Shown piece by piece: positions 7,530 through 17,181 of a stretch of DNA of 64,000 bases. Numbering within the stretch: position 1 is the first letter of the stretch; every line of letters begins with the position of its first letter. The DNA comes from Bacteroidota bacterium. Its GTDB lineage: Bacteria > Bacteroidota > Bacteroidia > Bacteroidales > UBA10428. Under the pieces are notes generated by a model, which was given only the letters and a program-made list of their open reading frames with translations, searched no databases and was not told the origin of the DNA. The position numbers and the translations under genes are program-made. Location: NCBI GenBank assembly GCA_016699695.1, contig CP065006.1, positions 1,302,001 to 1,366,000 on the forward strand, in the 5' to 3' direction.

Positions 7530-8614
7530 GCGATCAATCAGAAAGTATTTTTAACACCAACAGCTGGTGGGGCCAGGTATTTGCCATGCGATGGGTGCGC
7601 CATTTAATTTACTGGTCGTCCATAGTGGTATTTTTTGGCTTTTTCTGGGGTTCGTCGGTGGGGAATTACAAAGAAATTATTCTTAGCGAAATTCTGCTTC
7701 TGCCCGGAAAAATGGCTGCTGTATACTTCTGCATCGATTTTCTGCTCCCGCGTTATTTACTGTCCCGCCGCTTCAGCCACTTTATCTTGCTTTCGCTCGC
7801 AGCCATGCTTTTGCTTGGTCTGTTTCAACGGATATTGGTTTATTTCATTCTGATAGAAAGAGTAGATGGTTTTCTAGACTTGCCTTTTCATAACCCCTAT
7901 GAGATTATGCACCATATTATCGATATCAATACAGTAATGGTGATACCTCTGGGAGTAAGGTTGCTACGTGTTTATTACTACCAGAAAGTAGCTGCCACCG
8001 AACTGGCAAAAGCCCGGTACCAAGCAGAACTAAAGTTTCTGAAAGCCCAGGTGCATCCGCACTTTCTGTTTAACACCCTAAATACTTTGTATGGTTTGAT
8101 ACTAAAAAAATCCGATCAGGCTGGCGAGGTAGTGCTGAAACTTTCTGACCTGATGCGCTACCTTCTCTACGAAACTCAGGCCGAAAGAGTACCCCTCGAG
8201 AAAGAAATAGAACATATCAGAAATTACATCGAACTGGAAAAAATACGCTATGGGCAAAAGCTTGAAGTGAGTTTTACATTAAACGGCGAGGTCTCTGGCA
8301 AGTTCATCGCACCTATGATTCTGTTGCATTTTGTCGAAAATAGTTTCAAGCACGGTGTGGCAAAATCGATTGATTGTGCGTGGATTACTATCGATTTTAC
8401 AAGCGCCAATAATTGCTACCTGCTCCGGATCGAAAACAGCAAACCAACCAACAAATCGGACTTACTAAAAAGCAAGAAACCTTTTTCAGGCGTGGGGCTG
8501 CAGAATGTAACTCAGCGGCTCAATCTGCTTTATAAAGATAAACACAGGCTCACGCTCGACGACCAACCCGACAGCTATACTGTTGAACTGGAACTTATTC
8601 ACGATAACGATTAA
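7526..8614 (+). CDS. LytS-family sensor histidine kinase (first pair)
   Basis: A 362-residue membrane kinase. Four hydrophobic segments lie at about 27-45, 52-72, 84-112 and 132-150. They are followed by a coiled linker and the His_kinase domain, with the phospho-accepting histidine in VHPHFLFNTLN (H179) and the ATP-binding N-box in HFVENSFKHG, then GVGLQNV. No extracytoplasmic sensor domain is present, so the membrane segments or a partner must sense. The gene overlaps the PfkB kinase by 4 bp and is followed after 14 bp by its LytTR regulator. A paralogue with the same layout is at 48243-49313. Confidence 0.93.
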   Translation: MSDQSESIFNTNSWWGQVFAMRWVRHLIYWSSIVVFFGFFWGSSVGNYKEIILSEILLLPGKMAAVYFCIDFLLPRYLLSRRFSHFILLSLAAMLLLGLFQRILVYFILIERVDGFLDLPFHNPYEIMHHIIDINTVMVIPLGVRLLRVYYYQKVAATELAKARYQAELKFLKAQVHPHFLFNTLNTLYGLILKKSDQAGEVVLKLSDLMRYLLYETQAERVPLEKEIEHIRNYIELEKIRYGQKLEVSFTLNGEVSGKFIAPMILLHFVENSFKHGVAKSIDCAWITIDFTSANNCYLLRIENSKPTNKSDLLKSKKPFSGVGLQNVTQRLNLLYKDKHRLTLDDQPDSYTVELELIHDND

Positions 8615-8628
8615 AAGTCGCCCCGGAA

Positions 8629-9330
8629 ATGAAAAAACTCAATTGTATCATTGTCGATGATGAAAGCATTGCCCGTGACATTCTCGAAGAGTATATCAAC
8701 CGAATCGAAAGCCTACATCTGGTGGCTAAATGCCACGATGCCCTGAATGCGTATAATGTATTACAATCCGAGCCCATCGACCTGGTATTTCTTGATATAC
8801 AGATGCCCCAGCTTACCGGCATTGATTTGCTCAACTCGCTCGAAAGAACGCCAAAGATAATTTTTACCACTGCTTACACCGAATACGCTTTAAAAGGTTA
8901 CGAATTTGATACTTTGGATTATCTGCTCAAGCCAATTTCCTTCGATCGATTTTTAAAAGCGGTAGACAAGGCCATGAATCAGCATTTGCAGGAGCAAATT
9001 GCTAAGGAGGACGATACAGAAAGTGCTTTTATTTATCTAAAATCCGATGCCATGATGGTAAGGGTTATGCTTCGCGATATTCTATTCGTAGAAAGCGTAA
9101 GAAATTGCATCCACGTGCACCTCGAAGGAAAAATCCTGGTAAGCTACCTTCCAATCAGCTCACTTGAGCAGCGCTTGCCTGCCAGTCAGTTTCTTCGTAT
9201 ACACCGAAGTTTTATTGTAGCGCGTAATAAAATCGAGGCTTTCTCACCCAACCTGGTTCAAATTGGGAAACATAAAATACCGGTTGGAAGAAATTACAAA
9301 GAAATTTTTCTTAGGGAGTTTAATCTGTAA
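8629..9330 (+). CDS. LytTR-family response regulator (first pair)
   Basis: A 233-residue regulator. The receiver domain (1-~120) carries the acidic pair in IVDDE, the phospho-acceptor Asp in FLDIQMP, the TTAYTEYA switch and the Lys in LLKP. The C-terminal LytTR DNA-binding domain (~135-233) includes IHRSFIVARNKI and a terminal VGRNYKE, typical of this class. It is the partner of the kinase just upstream. Targets are not identifiable, though the lipoprotein gene at 9469/9481 follows on the same strand. Confidence 0.94.
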   Translation: MKKLNCIIVDDESIARDILEEYINRIESLHLVAKCHDALNAYNVLQSEPIDLVFLDIQMPQLTGIDLLNSLERTPKIIFTTAYTEYALKGYEFDTLDYLLKPISFDRFLKAVDKAMNQHLQEQIAKEDDTESAFIYLKSDAMMVRVMLRDILFVESVRNCIHVHLEGKILVSYLPISSLEQRLPASQFLRIHRSFIVARNKIEAFSPNLVQIGKHKIPVGRNYKEIFLREFNL

Positions 9331-9480
9331 ATAAGTGCATAACAGCTATTTCAAAAATATTCTGACTCTTTTTACTTTTTTTTCAGGTTTGCATTAAACC
9401 ATTCCCCCCGATGTGCATCAAAGTGTCTGTACAAACCGATGATCATCAGAATTATTTTAAACACTTAAATGCAAATAGCC

Positions 9481-10392
9481 ATGAAAAAGAATGTTTCTTA
9501 TCTGATTATGTTAATGCTCGCTGCCGCTTTTACATTTACTTCTTGCGACAACCTGAACGACAAAGACCTCGCTGTAAGTGAATTTGATGCCCAAATGGCA
9601 GAAGACGATGCAATTGCCGAAGAAGCTTTTACCTCTCTCGATGCCATGATTGATGAGGATATCTTTACCCTCGATGCAAACGGTTACAACACTGACGCCA
9701 TGCTTAAATCCAGTTCCGAAGAACCTTATGTATGCAAAACCATTACTGTAGATCATCCGGATACTACCATGTTTCCGAAGGTAATTACCATCGATTATGG
9801 TGCAGGATGTTCAACCGAAATTAACGGAGAAACTTACACCAGAAAAGGAAAAATCGTGATTACAATTACCAACCGTTGGTTTTTGGAAGGAGCTGTGCGT
9901 ACCTCCGAATTAATAGATTTCTATCTGAATGATGTAAAGGTAGAAGGAACCCGCACTGTCGAAAACCTTGGAATAAACGAAGATGGTAACTTAATGTTCG
10001 CCCATCAGCTTATGAACGGAAAACTCATATACAACGACAGCCTGGTTTACACACGCAATTGCAACAGTAACCACGAATGGCACAGGGCTTCGAATCCTGC
10101 TGATGACGCATGGTACATTACCGGTACACGCACAGGAACAACCGTAGAGGGTTATATGTACCAACACGAAATTACCAACAGATTTATGCTAATTCGCTGT
10201 GCCGAGTTTGGCTACCAATGGGTAATTGTTGAAGGAGAAATTAGCATGACTCGCAATGGAAAAACTGCCCAGCTTAATTATGGCGAAGGCAATTGCGATG
10301 GCACTGCCTTGTTAACTGTAGGAGACAGAGAGCGAGAAATACAAATACGCAATCGCTACCACGAGCGCCGTAGATTACACACAGGACAATAA
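9481..10392 (+). CDS. Lipoprotein of unknown function
   Basis: The start at 9481 (MKKNVSYLIM) gives a clean lipoprotein signal with the lipobox ending FTSC (Cys22); an in-frame ATG at 9469 adds only MQIA. The mature part begins with an acidic linker. It then shows CKTITVDHPDTT and KVITIDYGAGC, a pattern recurring in uncharacterised Bacteroidota lipoproteins, and ends in a very basic tail (RNRYHERRRLH). I do not recognise a characterised domain. Location is predicted to be the outer membrane or periplasm. A strong terminator follows. Confidence 0.8.
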   Translation: MKKNVSYLIMLMLAAAFTFTSCDNLNDKDLAVSEFDAQMAEDDAIAEEAFTSLDAMIDEDIFTLDANGYNTDAMLKSSSEEPYVCKTITVDHPDTTMFPKVITIDYGAGCSTEINGETYTRKGKIVITITNRWFLEGAVRTSELIDFYLNDVKVEGTRTVENLGINEDGNLMFAHQLMNGKLIYNDSLVYTRNCNSNHEWHRASNPADDAWYITGTRTGTTVEGYMYQHEITNRFMLIRCAEFGYQWVIVEGEISMTRNGKTAQLNYGEGNCDGTALLTVGDREREIQIRNRYHERRRLHTGQ

Positions 10393-10419
10393 TTTTCACC
10401 CCACACAACACTGATATTC

Positions 10420-10458
10420 AGAGAGTATAATCAGGTTTCGAACCTGGTTATACTCTCT
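10420..10458 (+). terminator. Intrinsic terminator
   Basis: A long hairpin with arms of about 18 bp (AGAGAGTATAATCAGGTT pairing with AACCTGGTTATACTCTCT, one G-T wobble), a 3-base loop and a T-run. Confidence 0.9.
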
Positions 10459-10493
10459 TTTAATTCATTTGCCAGATAAAAGACAACATACTT

Positions 10494-11444
10494 GTGAAGA
10501 ATTTTTTAGTTATCCTTTTACTACTTCTTACTTTTTTGCCTTCCCCTGGCCAGGATTTAAGTCCATCAACAGGAATGCAAAACATGGTTTTGCTGCATTG
10601 GGAGAACGATATCTTCCTGCATACCGATTACTATTTTACCAACGGTGCTGCGGTTGAGTTTATAAGTCCTGCAGTGCGCATAAAAGCTATGGACAAGCTC
10701 TTGTACATGCCTTTGAAAAATGGATTTGCGAGTCATAGCATCAGCATAAGACAGAACATGTATACTCCCGAAAAGATGTTCGAAACAGATGTCCAATGGA
10801 ACGACCGCCCCTATGCAGGTTATTTTATCGGCGAGTACAAGCTATCGCAGGAAACGAAACGGAAGAAATTCAGTTCAGGCTTAAGCATAGGAATGTTAGG
10901 AGAATACTCCCTTGCCGCCCGCACCCAGGATTTTGTGCATAGCCTCGACGAGATGGTGCCCGCTGCAGGCTGGCAATACCAGGTAAAAAATGCTCCTGTT
11001 ATCAACCTCCAATCGCGTTACCAGGAAATGTTGGTTCGAAATCCCATATTCGACCTGCAATATGGTATCAATGGCCGAATTGGTAGTCTATACACCGATG
11101 TTTCGGCCGATGCCACAGTAAGAGTAGGCAAACGTGCCGGAGGCTTCGATTTCCAAACAACAGGAAACAGAACTACCGATTTCGAATGCTACCTTTTTAT
11201 GAATGCTGCCAGCACTCTATCCTATTTCGATGCTACCTTACAGGGCAGTATACTCAATTACCACCCGAGCGACCACTATTTTGACAATGCCGAACGTTAT
11301 ATGTTTGTTTCGAAGTTAAGTATGGGATGGGTACTCGCTTACAACCACTTGAGGTTGAAAGCCTCTCTGGTGCATCTCACTCCGGAATTTAAAGGTGGAA
11401 AAAGCCATGGCTGGGGCGAGATCAGCCTTGGAGTTTCTTTTTAA
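10494..11444 (+). CDS. LpxR-like lipid A 3'-O-deacylase (DUF2219)
   Basis: A 316-residue outer-membrane barrel protein. The GTG start at 10494 gives a good signal peptide (MKNFLVILLLLLTFLPSPGQ). The LpxR signature ENDIFLHTDYYFTNG is present near residues 36-50, and DRPYAGY follows at about 100; Asn and Asp of the END motif are part of the LpxR active site in studied enzymes. Family role: removal of the 3'-acyloxyacyl chain of lipid A in the outer membrane, which alters recognition of LPS. The C-terminal beta-strand ends in F, as usual for outer-membrane barrels. It is convergent with the next gene, with a 10-bp gap. Confidence 0.83.
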   Translation: MKNFLVILLLLLTFLPSPGQDLSPSTGMQNMVLLHWENDIFLHTDYYFTNGAAVEFISPAVRIKAMDKLLYMPLKNGFASHSISIRQNMYTPEKMFETDVQWNDRPYAGYFIGEYKLSQETKRKKFSSGLSIGMLGEYSLAARTQDFVHSLDEMVPAAGWQYQVKNAPVINLQSRYQEMLVRNPIFDLQYGINGRIGSLYTDVSADATVRVGKRAGGFDFQTTGNRTTDFECYLFMNAASTLSYFDATLQGSILNYHPSDHYFDNAERYMFVSKLSMGWVLAYNHLRLKASLVHLTPEFKGGKSHGWGEISLGVSF

Positions 11445-11454
11445 ACCAAATTAA

Positions 11455-12174
11455 TCAATAGAAGGCAATTCCTACCCTTAGCGAAATGCGGTTGTAATAA
11501 ATGGTGCGGTCTACCTCAGTTCTGTACCAATCGGAACGGGTATAAGATAGTTCGCTGTATCGGTAGCCTGCAGCCATAAAAAAGCTTAAGTGTCCATATG
11601 ATGGAAATATCAGCCCGATTTCGGCACTGGCCAGATTGCCACCATAACTCTCTTTTATTTCATATAACGGGTCGGGTGGATTTTCAACTGAGATGGAATA
11701 ACCGACCATACCACCCAGAAAAAGAATAGCTCCACCTTCAAGTGGCAACATTCCCTTTAAACTAAATGCTGCTGGCACAGTGGGCTCGTTGAGCATTTCC
11801 AAACCAGTGACAAGGCCTGCTGAAACGTATTGGTTGAACCGGTAATTATTTTCGATCAAAGCACTAAAAGGTGCCCGCAAGTCATTTGCTGTCGAACCTA
11901 CCAGCACTCCCCCCGAGCTAAAGTTAAAATATCCCTTGCTTTTCACACTGCGTGGATCGGTCCAGGGTTCGGTATCAACACGACTCACCTCATCCATGGA
12001 AAAAACCCACACATTTTGGCATCCAGTCTCAATCTTTATTGATTCTGCAGTACTTTCTAAAAGCTTTCCCTTGATAATGCTTCCCGTTTTCAGATGCACC
12101 ACGTCGATTGTCTTTTGCGCATGGGCATACCCTAAGAGAATACCTGCAAACAATACAATGAGAAATGTTTTCAT
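11455..12174 (-). CDS. Secreted beta-barrel protein with N-terminal beta domain
   Basis: A 239-residue protein with a signal peptide (ending YAHAQ). A short all-beta domain at about 20-75 (VVHLKTGSIIKGKLLE...) resembles the Sm/SH3-like domain found in many Bacteroidota envelope proteins. The rest consists of alternating strands ending in Phe-Tyr, consistent with an 8-strand outer-membrane barrel. No enzyme motif is visible. Function unknown. Confidence 0.78.
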   Translation of the reverse strand: MKTFLIVLFAGILLGYAHAQKTIDVVHLKTGSIIKGKLLESTAESIKIETGCQNVWVFSMDEVSRVDTEPWTDPRSVKSKGYFNFSSGGVLVGSTANDLRAPFSALIENNYRFNQYVSAGLVTGLEMLNEPTVPAAFSLKGMLPLEGGAILFLGGMVGYSISVENPPDPLYEIKESYGGNLASAEIGLIFPSYGHLSFFMAAGYRYSELSYTRSDWYRTEVDRTIYYNRISLRVGIAFY

Positions 12175-12366
12175 AATTTTAGATAATTATTAAGTGGGTA
12201 AGATGAAAAAGCCAAGGTTTTGGTTGCTCCGAAAAAAAAATATTCCACCACGCAACTAAAACTATCCTTCACACATCTGAAGGGAAGAAAGTAAAAAATC
12301 AGCTTACAGCAAAATAGCTCAGGACAAAAATAGGCTTTTATCAAAATAAACTAAACCATTGCTATT

Positions 12367-13650
12367 ATGAGACATTTAATCCAATCAATGTTTGTGCTTT
12401 CCATCTCGTTGGTATTGTTTTCTTGCAACGACAAGGTGGAAGAATCGTGGGAAGTGAACCAGCCGGTTTATTTATCGTACGATCAGCTCCGAAACTCTTT
12501 TAAAGTAGCCGACGAACAAGATATTGTGCAATCAGGCAAACTTTATTTCAAAGACAATTACATTTTTGTCAACGAATACTTGAAGGGTATTCACATTATT
12601 GACAACCAGGATCCTTCGAACCCGGTTATTCTTAAATTTCTTGAAATACCCGGAAATGTGGACCTTGCCATTGCCGGCAATATGCTATACGCCGATAGTT
12701 ATGTCGATCTGCTTACGATTGATATCTCCGACATTAACAATATTCGGGAAGTTGACCGCGATACCAATATCTTCCCTTATATCATACCTGAATTCGAAAC
12801 CGGTCTGCTGGGTACGGTGGATGAAAGCCAGGGAGTAATTGTAGGTTATGAGGTAATAACCTATACCGAAGAAGTTGATCTTTCGAAAGAAGATTATCGT
12901 TATTATCCTTTCTGGGAATTTGATTTTGCAGGAAGTGTCCGCAACGACATGGTGGGCGCTCCCACAGGTGGCGGCGAGACAAATTTTGGCGTAGGAGGAT
13001 CCATGGCCCGGTTTACCCTGGTAAATGGCTACCTATATGCCATCGACAAATCTTCTCTTAAGCTCTTCAACATTGCCAATATTGCAAACCCGGTTTGGGA
13101 AAAAAGCATCCCGATCAGCTGGAACATCGAAACACTTTTTCCTTATGAAAACAAGCTGTTCGTCGGAAGCCAGCAAGGTATGTACATTTACAGCATCCAA
13201 AACACTTCCAACCCTGAATATATTTCGGAGTTTCGCCATGCCAATGCTTGCGACCCCGTAGTGGTAGAAGGGAATACTGCTTATGTCACTCTTCGGGGAG
13301 GCAACCTTTGCGGAGCTATTGAAAGTCAGCTGAATGTAATTGACATTACGCAAATCGAGAGCCCACAGCTTTTAAGCACTTACCCCATGGTAGAGCCATA
13401 TGGAATGGGTATAGACAATGGTGTGTTGTTTGTTTGCGATGGAGAAGCCGGGTTGAAAATATACAATGCCACCGACCCTATGAACATTAGTACGAATCAA
13501 TTGGCACACTACCCCGACATACATGCTTTTGATGTGATTCCTTTGGGCGAAGTGCTATTGATGATTGGTATCGATGGATTGTATCAATACGATTACAGCA
13601 ACCTCGAAAATATTACCCAGCTAAGCCATATTCCTGTGTATGGAGAATAG
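12367..13650 (+). CDS. Lipoprotein with LVIVD beta-propeller repeats
   Basis: A 427-residue lipoprotein with lipobox VLFSC (Cys20). At least six LVIVD-type repeat cores can be picked out: GIHIIDNQDPSNP, LLTIDISDINNI, SLKLFNIANIANP, GMYIYSIQNTSNP, QLNVIDITQIESP and GLKIYNATDP. These pack into a propeller exposed at the cell surface or in the periplasm. Such proteins are common in Bacteroidota; their ligands are mostly unknown. A bidirectional terminator separates it from convergent ppk1. Confidence 0.88.
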   Translation: MRHLIQSMFVLSISLVLFSCNDKVEESWEVNQPVYLSYDQLRNSFKVADEQDIVQSGKLYFKDNYIFVNEYLKGIHIIDNQDPSNPVILKFLEIPGNVDLAIAGNMLYADSYVDLLTIDISDINNIREVDRDTNIFPYIIPEFETGLLGTVDESQGVIVGYEVITYTEEVDLSKEDYRYYPFWEFDFAGSVRNDMVGAPTGGGETNFGVGGSMARFTLVNGYLYAIDKSSLKLFNIANIANPVWEKSIPISWNIETLFPYENKLFVGSQQGMYIYSIQNTSNPEYISEFRHANACDPVVVEGNTAYVTLRGGNLCGAIESQLNVIDITQIESPQLLSTYPMVEPYGMGIDNGVLFVCDGEAGLKIYNATDPMNISTNQLAHYPDIHAFDVIPLGEVLLMIGIDGLYQYDYSNLENITQLSHIPVYGE

Positions 13651-13684
13651 TTTTTGATTCAGATAGATTTACTTTAGGGTTAAC

Positions 13685-13713
13685 AAAAACGCCGGCTTGT
13701 TTCCGGCGTTTTT
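13685..13713. terminator. Bidirectional terminator
   Basis: Perfect 11-bp stem AAAAACGCCGG / CCGGCGTTTTT with a 7-base loop, between the convergent LVIVD and ppk1 genes. Confidence 0.92.
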
Positions 13714-13719
13714 TTGTTA

Positions 13720-15765
13720 TTATGTGGTATGTCGTTTCATCAGGTAATGATGAAAGGACTCCTGAGAGCGAATTTTCTTGGCACCAGTCTGTCTTATTTT
13801 GTTGCTGAGCGAATTGTTAAGTATTCGCGCTGCAGTGTTATCCTGCCATTGTATGGTACACATGGTGAGTAGCTCTTCCTTCAGCTCTTCGTTGTAAATC
13901 GGGCAGGCCACTTCAATTCGTCGGTCGAGGTTTCTGGACATCAGATCCGACGATGAAATATAGACCTTAGGCTTTCCGTTGTTGCCAAAAATAAAAAGGC
14001 GCGAATGCTCCAGGTAACGGTCTATCAGCCCAATGGCTTCGATCGATTTGCTGAGTTTATCAAATTGAGGTACCGCAGAAAACATCCCTCTTACATTCAG
14101 TCGTACTTCAACCCCCATTTTTCTTGCCTTGTAAAGCTTTTTAATTAAAGCTATATCTACCAGGTTGTTTAACTTCAGATAAATAAATGCTGGTTTGCCT
14201 GCCCTTGCCAGGTTAATCTCGTTCTGAATCATCTGGTTCAGCTTTATGCGCAGCGAAAAAGGAGAAACCAGCAAGTGGCTTTGACGTGTTTTGTGATAAT
14301 TCTTTTCGAAAAATTCAAAAATAGAAATTACTTCTTTGGCAATGCCTGTATTGGAAGTAAGCAACATATGATCACTGAATACAGTGGCTGTGTCCTCGTT
14401 AAAATTTCCGGTTCCTATGCAGCAATAGTGCGCCGTATGTTTTTTCTCGGTTCGGGTAATGAGGCAAAGTTTGCTGTGTACTTTAAGTCCTGGCACCCCG
14501 TAAATTACCCGCACACCTTCGTCAATAAGCCGGTTCGACCAGGCAATGTTGGCTTTTTCGTCGAATCGGGCCTGAAGTTCCATGATAGCTGTTACTTTTT
14601 TACCGTTGCGGGCTGCGTTGATAAGTGCATTTAAAACCTTCGAATTGCGCGCCACCCGGTAAATGGTAATTTTAATGCACTCTACATCTGGGTCAATCGA
14701 CGCTTCCTGCAGCAAATCGATAAAGTTGATGAAGGAATGATAGGGGAAATGCAACAGCAAATCTTTTTCCTTCATTTTCTGTAGTATAGATTGCCCCTTT
14801 TGAATATCCTTGTGCGGTACCACTGGCAAATCAGGGTAACGAAGGTTTTTGGAGCCTATTTTCGGGAAACTGATGAAGTCTTTAAAATTGTGGTAACGGC
14901 CTCCTTTTAGAATTACATCCCCGGGAGTAAAATGCAGCTTTTTCATGAGTATCTCAAGAAAATCTGCCGGTAAACCTTTGTCGTACACCAACCGCACAGG
15001 GGCTGCTTCTTTACGCCTCTCTAAACCTTGTGAAATTTTGTCGACATAATTCCTGGCCAGGTCATCGTCGATATTCAATTCTGCATCGCGGGTAAGCTTG
15101 ATAGTGAAAGCATTTGCACGCGAAGGTGAAAACATATAAAAAATGTCGATTAATCCATAGCGTATTACATCGTCGAGCAAAATGATGTAATGCTTTTGCC
15201 CTTTGGAAGGAAGCATGACAAAACGGTTGAGCAGCGAAGGAATTTCCATTAGCGCATGTACAATTCTATTTTCGCTGCTGGGAACCAATTCTACAGCCAG
15301 GTATATGGCATCGTCCTTCAGGTCTGGCAGTTCGCGGTTCTTCGAAATGATAATGGGCATCAGATTCGGACGTACCTGGTTTTGAAAATAGTCGTGCACA
15401 AATTCACCCTGCTCTTCGGTAAGCTGTGTTTCGTTAATCAGATAAATATCATGTTCGCTTAACTCCGCAGCCAAGCCGCTGAATATCTTATCGAAACGCT
15501 TTTGCTGTTTTAAAATAAGCTTATAGACTTCTTTCAGTATGTCGAGCGGGTAACCTCCGTCGAGCATGGTATTCTTATTGAGCTGAGCAATCTTTTTGAG
15601 AATGGCCACACGCACCCTGAAAAACTCGTCGAGGTTATTGGAATAGATACCCAAAAATTTGATACGCTCGATAAGTGGCACTTCAGGCTTTTCGGCTTCC
15701 TGTAACAATCGCTCGTTAAACGATAACCAACTGATCTCCTTGCTCCTGTAATTGTTAACTATCAT
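13720..15765 (-). CDS. ppk1: Polyphosphate kinase 1
   Basis: A 681-residue enzyme, the normal length for PPK1. The N-terminal domain opens with the typical EISWLSFNERLLQEA and NNLDEFFRVRVA. The C-terminal phospholipase-D-like halves carry the autophosphorylated histidine in VHSKLCLI and a second one in LEHSRLFIF; GTGNFNEDTA lies between them. It makes polyphosphate from ATP in a reversible reaction. Single gene; its own -7 box TACTTTTG lies at 15786-15793. No ppx or phosphate transport gene is adjacent. Confidence 0.96.
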   Translation of the reverse strand: MIVNNYRSKEISWLSFNERLLQEAEKPEVPLIERIKFLGIYSNNLDEFFRVRVAILKKIAQLNKNTMLDGGYPLDILKEVYKLILKQQKRFDKIFSGLAAELSEHDIYLINETQLTEEQGEFVHDYFQNQVRPNLMPIIISKNRELPDLKDDAIYLAVELVPSSENRIVHALMEIPSLLNRFVMLPSKGQKHYIILLDDVIRYGLIDIFYMFSPSRANAFTIKLTRDAELNIDDDLARNYVDKISQGLERRKEAAPVRLVYDKGLPADFLEILMKKLHFTPGDVILKGGRYHNFKDFISFPKIGSKNLRYPDLPVVPHKDIQKGQSILQKMKEKDLLLHFPYHSFINFIDLLQEASIDPDVECIKITIYRVARNSKVLNALINAARNGKKVTAIMELQARFDEKANIAWSNRLIDEGVRVIYGVPGLKVHSKLCLITRTEKKHTAHYCCIGTGNFNEDTATVFSDHMLLTSNTGIAKEVISIFEFFEKNYHKTRQSHLLVSPFSLRIKLNQMIQNEINLARAGKPAFIYLKLNNLVDIALIKKLYKARKMGVEVRLNVRGMFSAVPQFDKLSKSIEAIGLIDRYLEHSRLFIFGNNGKPKVYISSSDLMSRNLDRRIEVACPIYNEELKEELLTMCTIQWQDNTAARILNNSLSNKIRQTGAKKIRSQESFHHYLMKRHTT

Positions 15766-15785
15766 CTCTATTCGTGCATTTCAGG

Positions 15786-15793
15786 CAAAAGTA
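15786..15793 (-). promoter_or_regulatory. -7 box upstream of ppk1
   Basis: TACTTTTG on the minus strand, an exact TAnnTTTG, about 20 bases before the ppk1 ATG. No convincing -33 element. Confidence 0.45.
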
Positions 15794-15910
15794 ATTGTTT
15801 TCCCTATAAATTGTGCATAAACCTGATTTTCAATATTCACAAGCCTTCGTAAAAGCACTTTCTTGATAACTTCCATTCTGTAGCTACCCTCTGTGACATC
15901 TTTAAAATGA

Positions 15911-15918
15911 TATATTTG
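15911..15918 (+). promoter_or_regulatory. -7 box upstream of the SDR gene
   Basis: TATATTTG, an exact TAnnTTTG, 11 bases before the ATG at 15930. A nearly leaderless transcript is implied. Confidence 0.45.
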
Positions 15919-15929
15919 CAAAAAAAAAC

Positions 15930-16688
15930 ATGAACAAAAAGGCATTCATTACTGGGGCTACTTCGGGCATTGGTCTGGCCACTGCCAGGCTGATGTCGGA
16001 CAATGGTTACGACCTCATTTTATGCGGTCGCCAGCAACCAAAACTCCTTGAGCTGGAGAATGAACTGGGTCAAAAAACAAGAATAAAAACCCTTTGTTTT
16101 GATGTAAGTTCCCGTGCCGAAACCTTTGAAGCTATTAATAGCCTGCCCGAGAACTGGAAAAACATAGATGTGCTTCTGAACAACGCAGGCAACGCCCATG
16201 GTTTCGATCTGGCACAGGATGCAGACCTCGACGACTGGGAAAAAATGATTGACATTAACGTAAAGGGGCTTATGTATGTAACCAAAGCACTACTCCCTAT
16301 TTTAATCGCTCAAAAAAGTGGGCATATTGTTAACATGGGCTCCATTGCCGGTAAGGAAGTATACCTGAAAGGAAATGCCTATTGCGCTTCGAAACATGCC
16401 GTATCGGCATTTACCGATGCCCTTCGGCTCGACTTGAATGGAACCGGCGTAAAGGTTTCGTGCATACATCCCGGAGCTGTCAATACAGGTTTTTCGGAGG
16501 TACGGTTTAAAGGCGACAAGCAAAAGGCATCGAAGGTATACGAAGGTTTTGAGTCGCTTGTAGCAGAAGATATTGCCGAACTTATTTTCTTTATCGTTTC
16601 ACGCCCTGCTCATGTAAATATCAGCGACAGCATCATCCTGCCTGCGGCGCAGGCCTCCGCTTCGTTGATAAATCGCACACTGGATTGA
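15930..16688 (+). CDS. Short-chain dehydrogenase/reductase, YdfG-like
   Basis: A 252-residue classical SDR. The cofactor loop is TGATSGIG (8-15), followed by NNAGNA and the catalytic YxxxK in YCASKHA, with the Ser in MGSIAG. The family includes NADP-dependent serine / 3-hydroxy acid dehydrogenases, and the CGRQ segment after strand 2 fits NADP preference. The substrate is not determined by sequence. It is followed after 10 bp by a CAP-domain lipoprotein gene, so the two are probably cotranscribed. Confidence 0.9.
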   Translation: MNKKAFITGATSGIGLATARLMSDNGYDLILCGRQQPKLLELENELGQKTRIKTLCFDVSSRAETFEAINSLPENWKNIDVLLNNAGNAHGFDLAQDADLDDWEKMIDINVKGLMYVTKALLPILIAQKSGHIVNMGSIAGKEVYLKGNAYCASKHAVSAFTDALRLDLNGTGVKVSCIHPGAVNTGFSEVRFKGDKQKASKVYEGFESLVAEDIAELIFFIVSRPAHVNISDSIILPAAQASASLINRTLD

Positions 16689-16698
16689 ATTTTAACTT

Positions 16699-17172
16699 AT
16701 GGCTAAACTGAAAATAAAAAATGGACTTCGATGGGGATTGTTTGGATTGCTCATTTCAAGCTTCATTGCCTGTTCAGAAGACAGTAACGAAATTCCTGTC
16801 AACACTGAAATTGAAATTGAAATTCAGCAACTGGTGAATCAATACCGACTAAGTCAGAACCTCGAGCCCCTGGCAATGAATAGTGCCCTTGTGAAGGCTG
16901 CAGCCGGCCATACTGATTATATGATTGAAGCGGAAAGTATCAGCCACGACAATTGGGAGGAAAGGGTTTCGAGCTTGCAGCAAGAATTAGGAAGTACTGC
17001 CTTTGCCGAAAACGTAGCCAGCGGACAACGCACTGCACAGGAAGTAGTAAATGCCTGGCTAAACAGCGATGGTCATCGCAGAAACATCGAGGGCAATTAT
17101 TCCCTCACAGGCATTTCAGCCAGGCGTAACCAAGAGGGCAGGTATTATTTTACCCAGATTTTTACCAATTAA
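16699..17172 (+). CDS. CAP/SCP-domain lipoprotein
   Basis: A 157-residue lipoprotein with lipobox SFIAC (Cys25) and a compact CAP domain: QLVNQYRLSQNLEPL, the cavity His in AAAGHTDYM, HDNW, AENVASG, and NSDGHRRNIEGNYSLTG. CAP proteins of bacteria are secreted and often of unknown role; some bind lipids. It probably shares a transcript with the SDR gene upstream and ends at a perfect hairpin terminator. Confidence 0.88.
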   Translation: MAKLKIKNGLRWGLFGLLISSFIACSEDSNEIPVNTEIEIEIQQLVNQYRLSQNLEPLAMNSALVKAAAGHTDYMIEAESISHDNWEERVSSLQQELGSTAFAENVASGQRTAQEVVNAWLNSDGHRRNIEGNYSLTGISARRNQEGRYYFTQIFTN

Positions 17173-17181
17173 ACAAAAAAA

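Noticed and set aside
13033..15462. Several 60-120 codon frames antisense to the LVIVD and ppk1 genes
   Set aside because: Shadows of strongly supported genes on the other strand.
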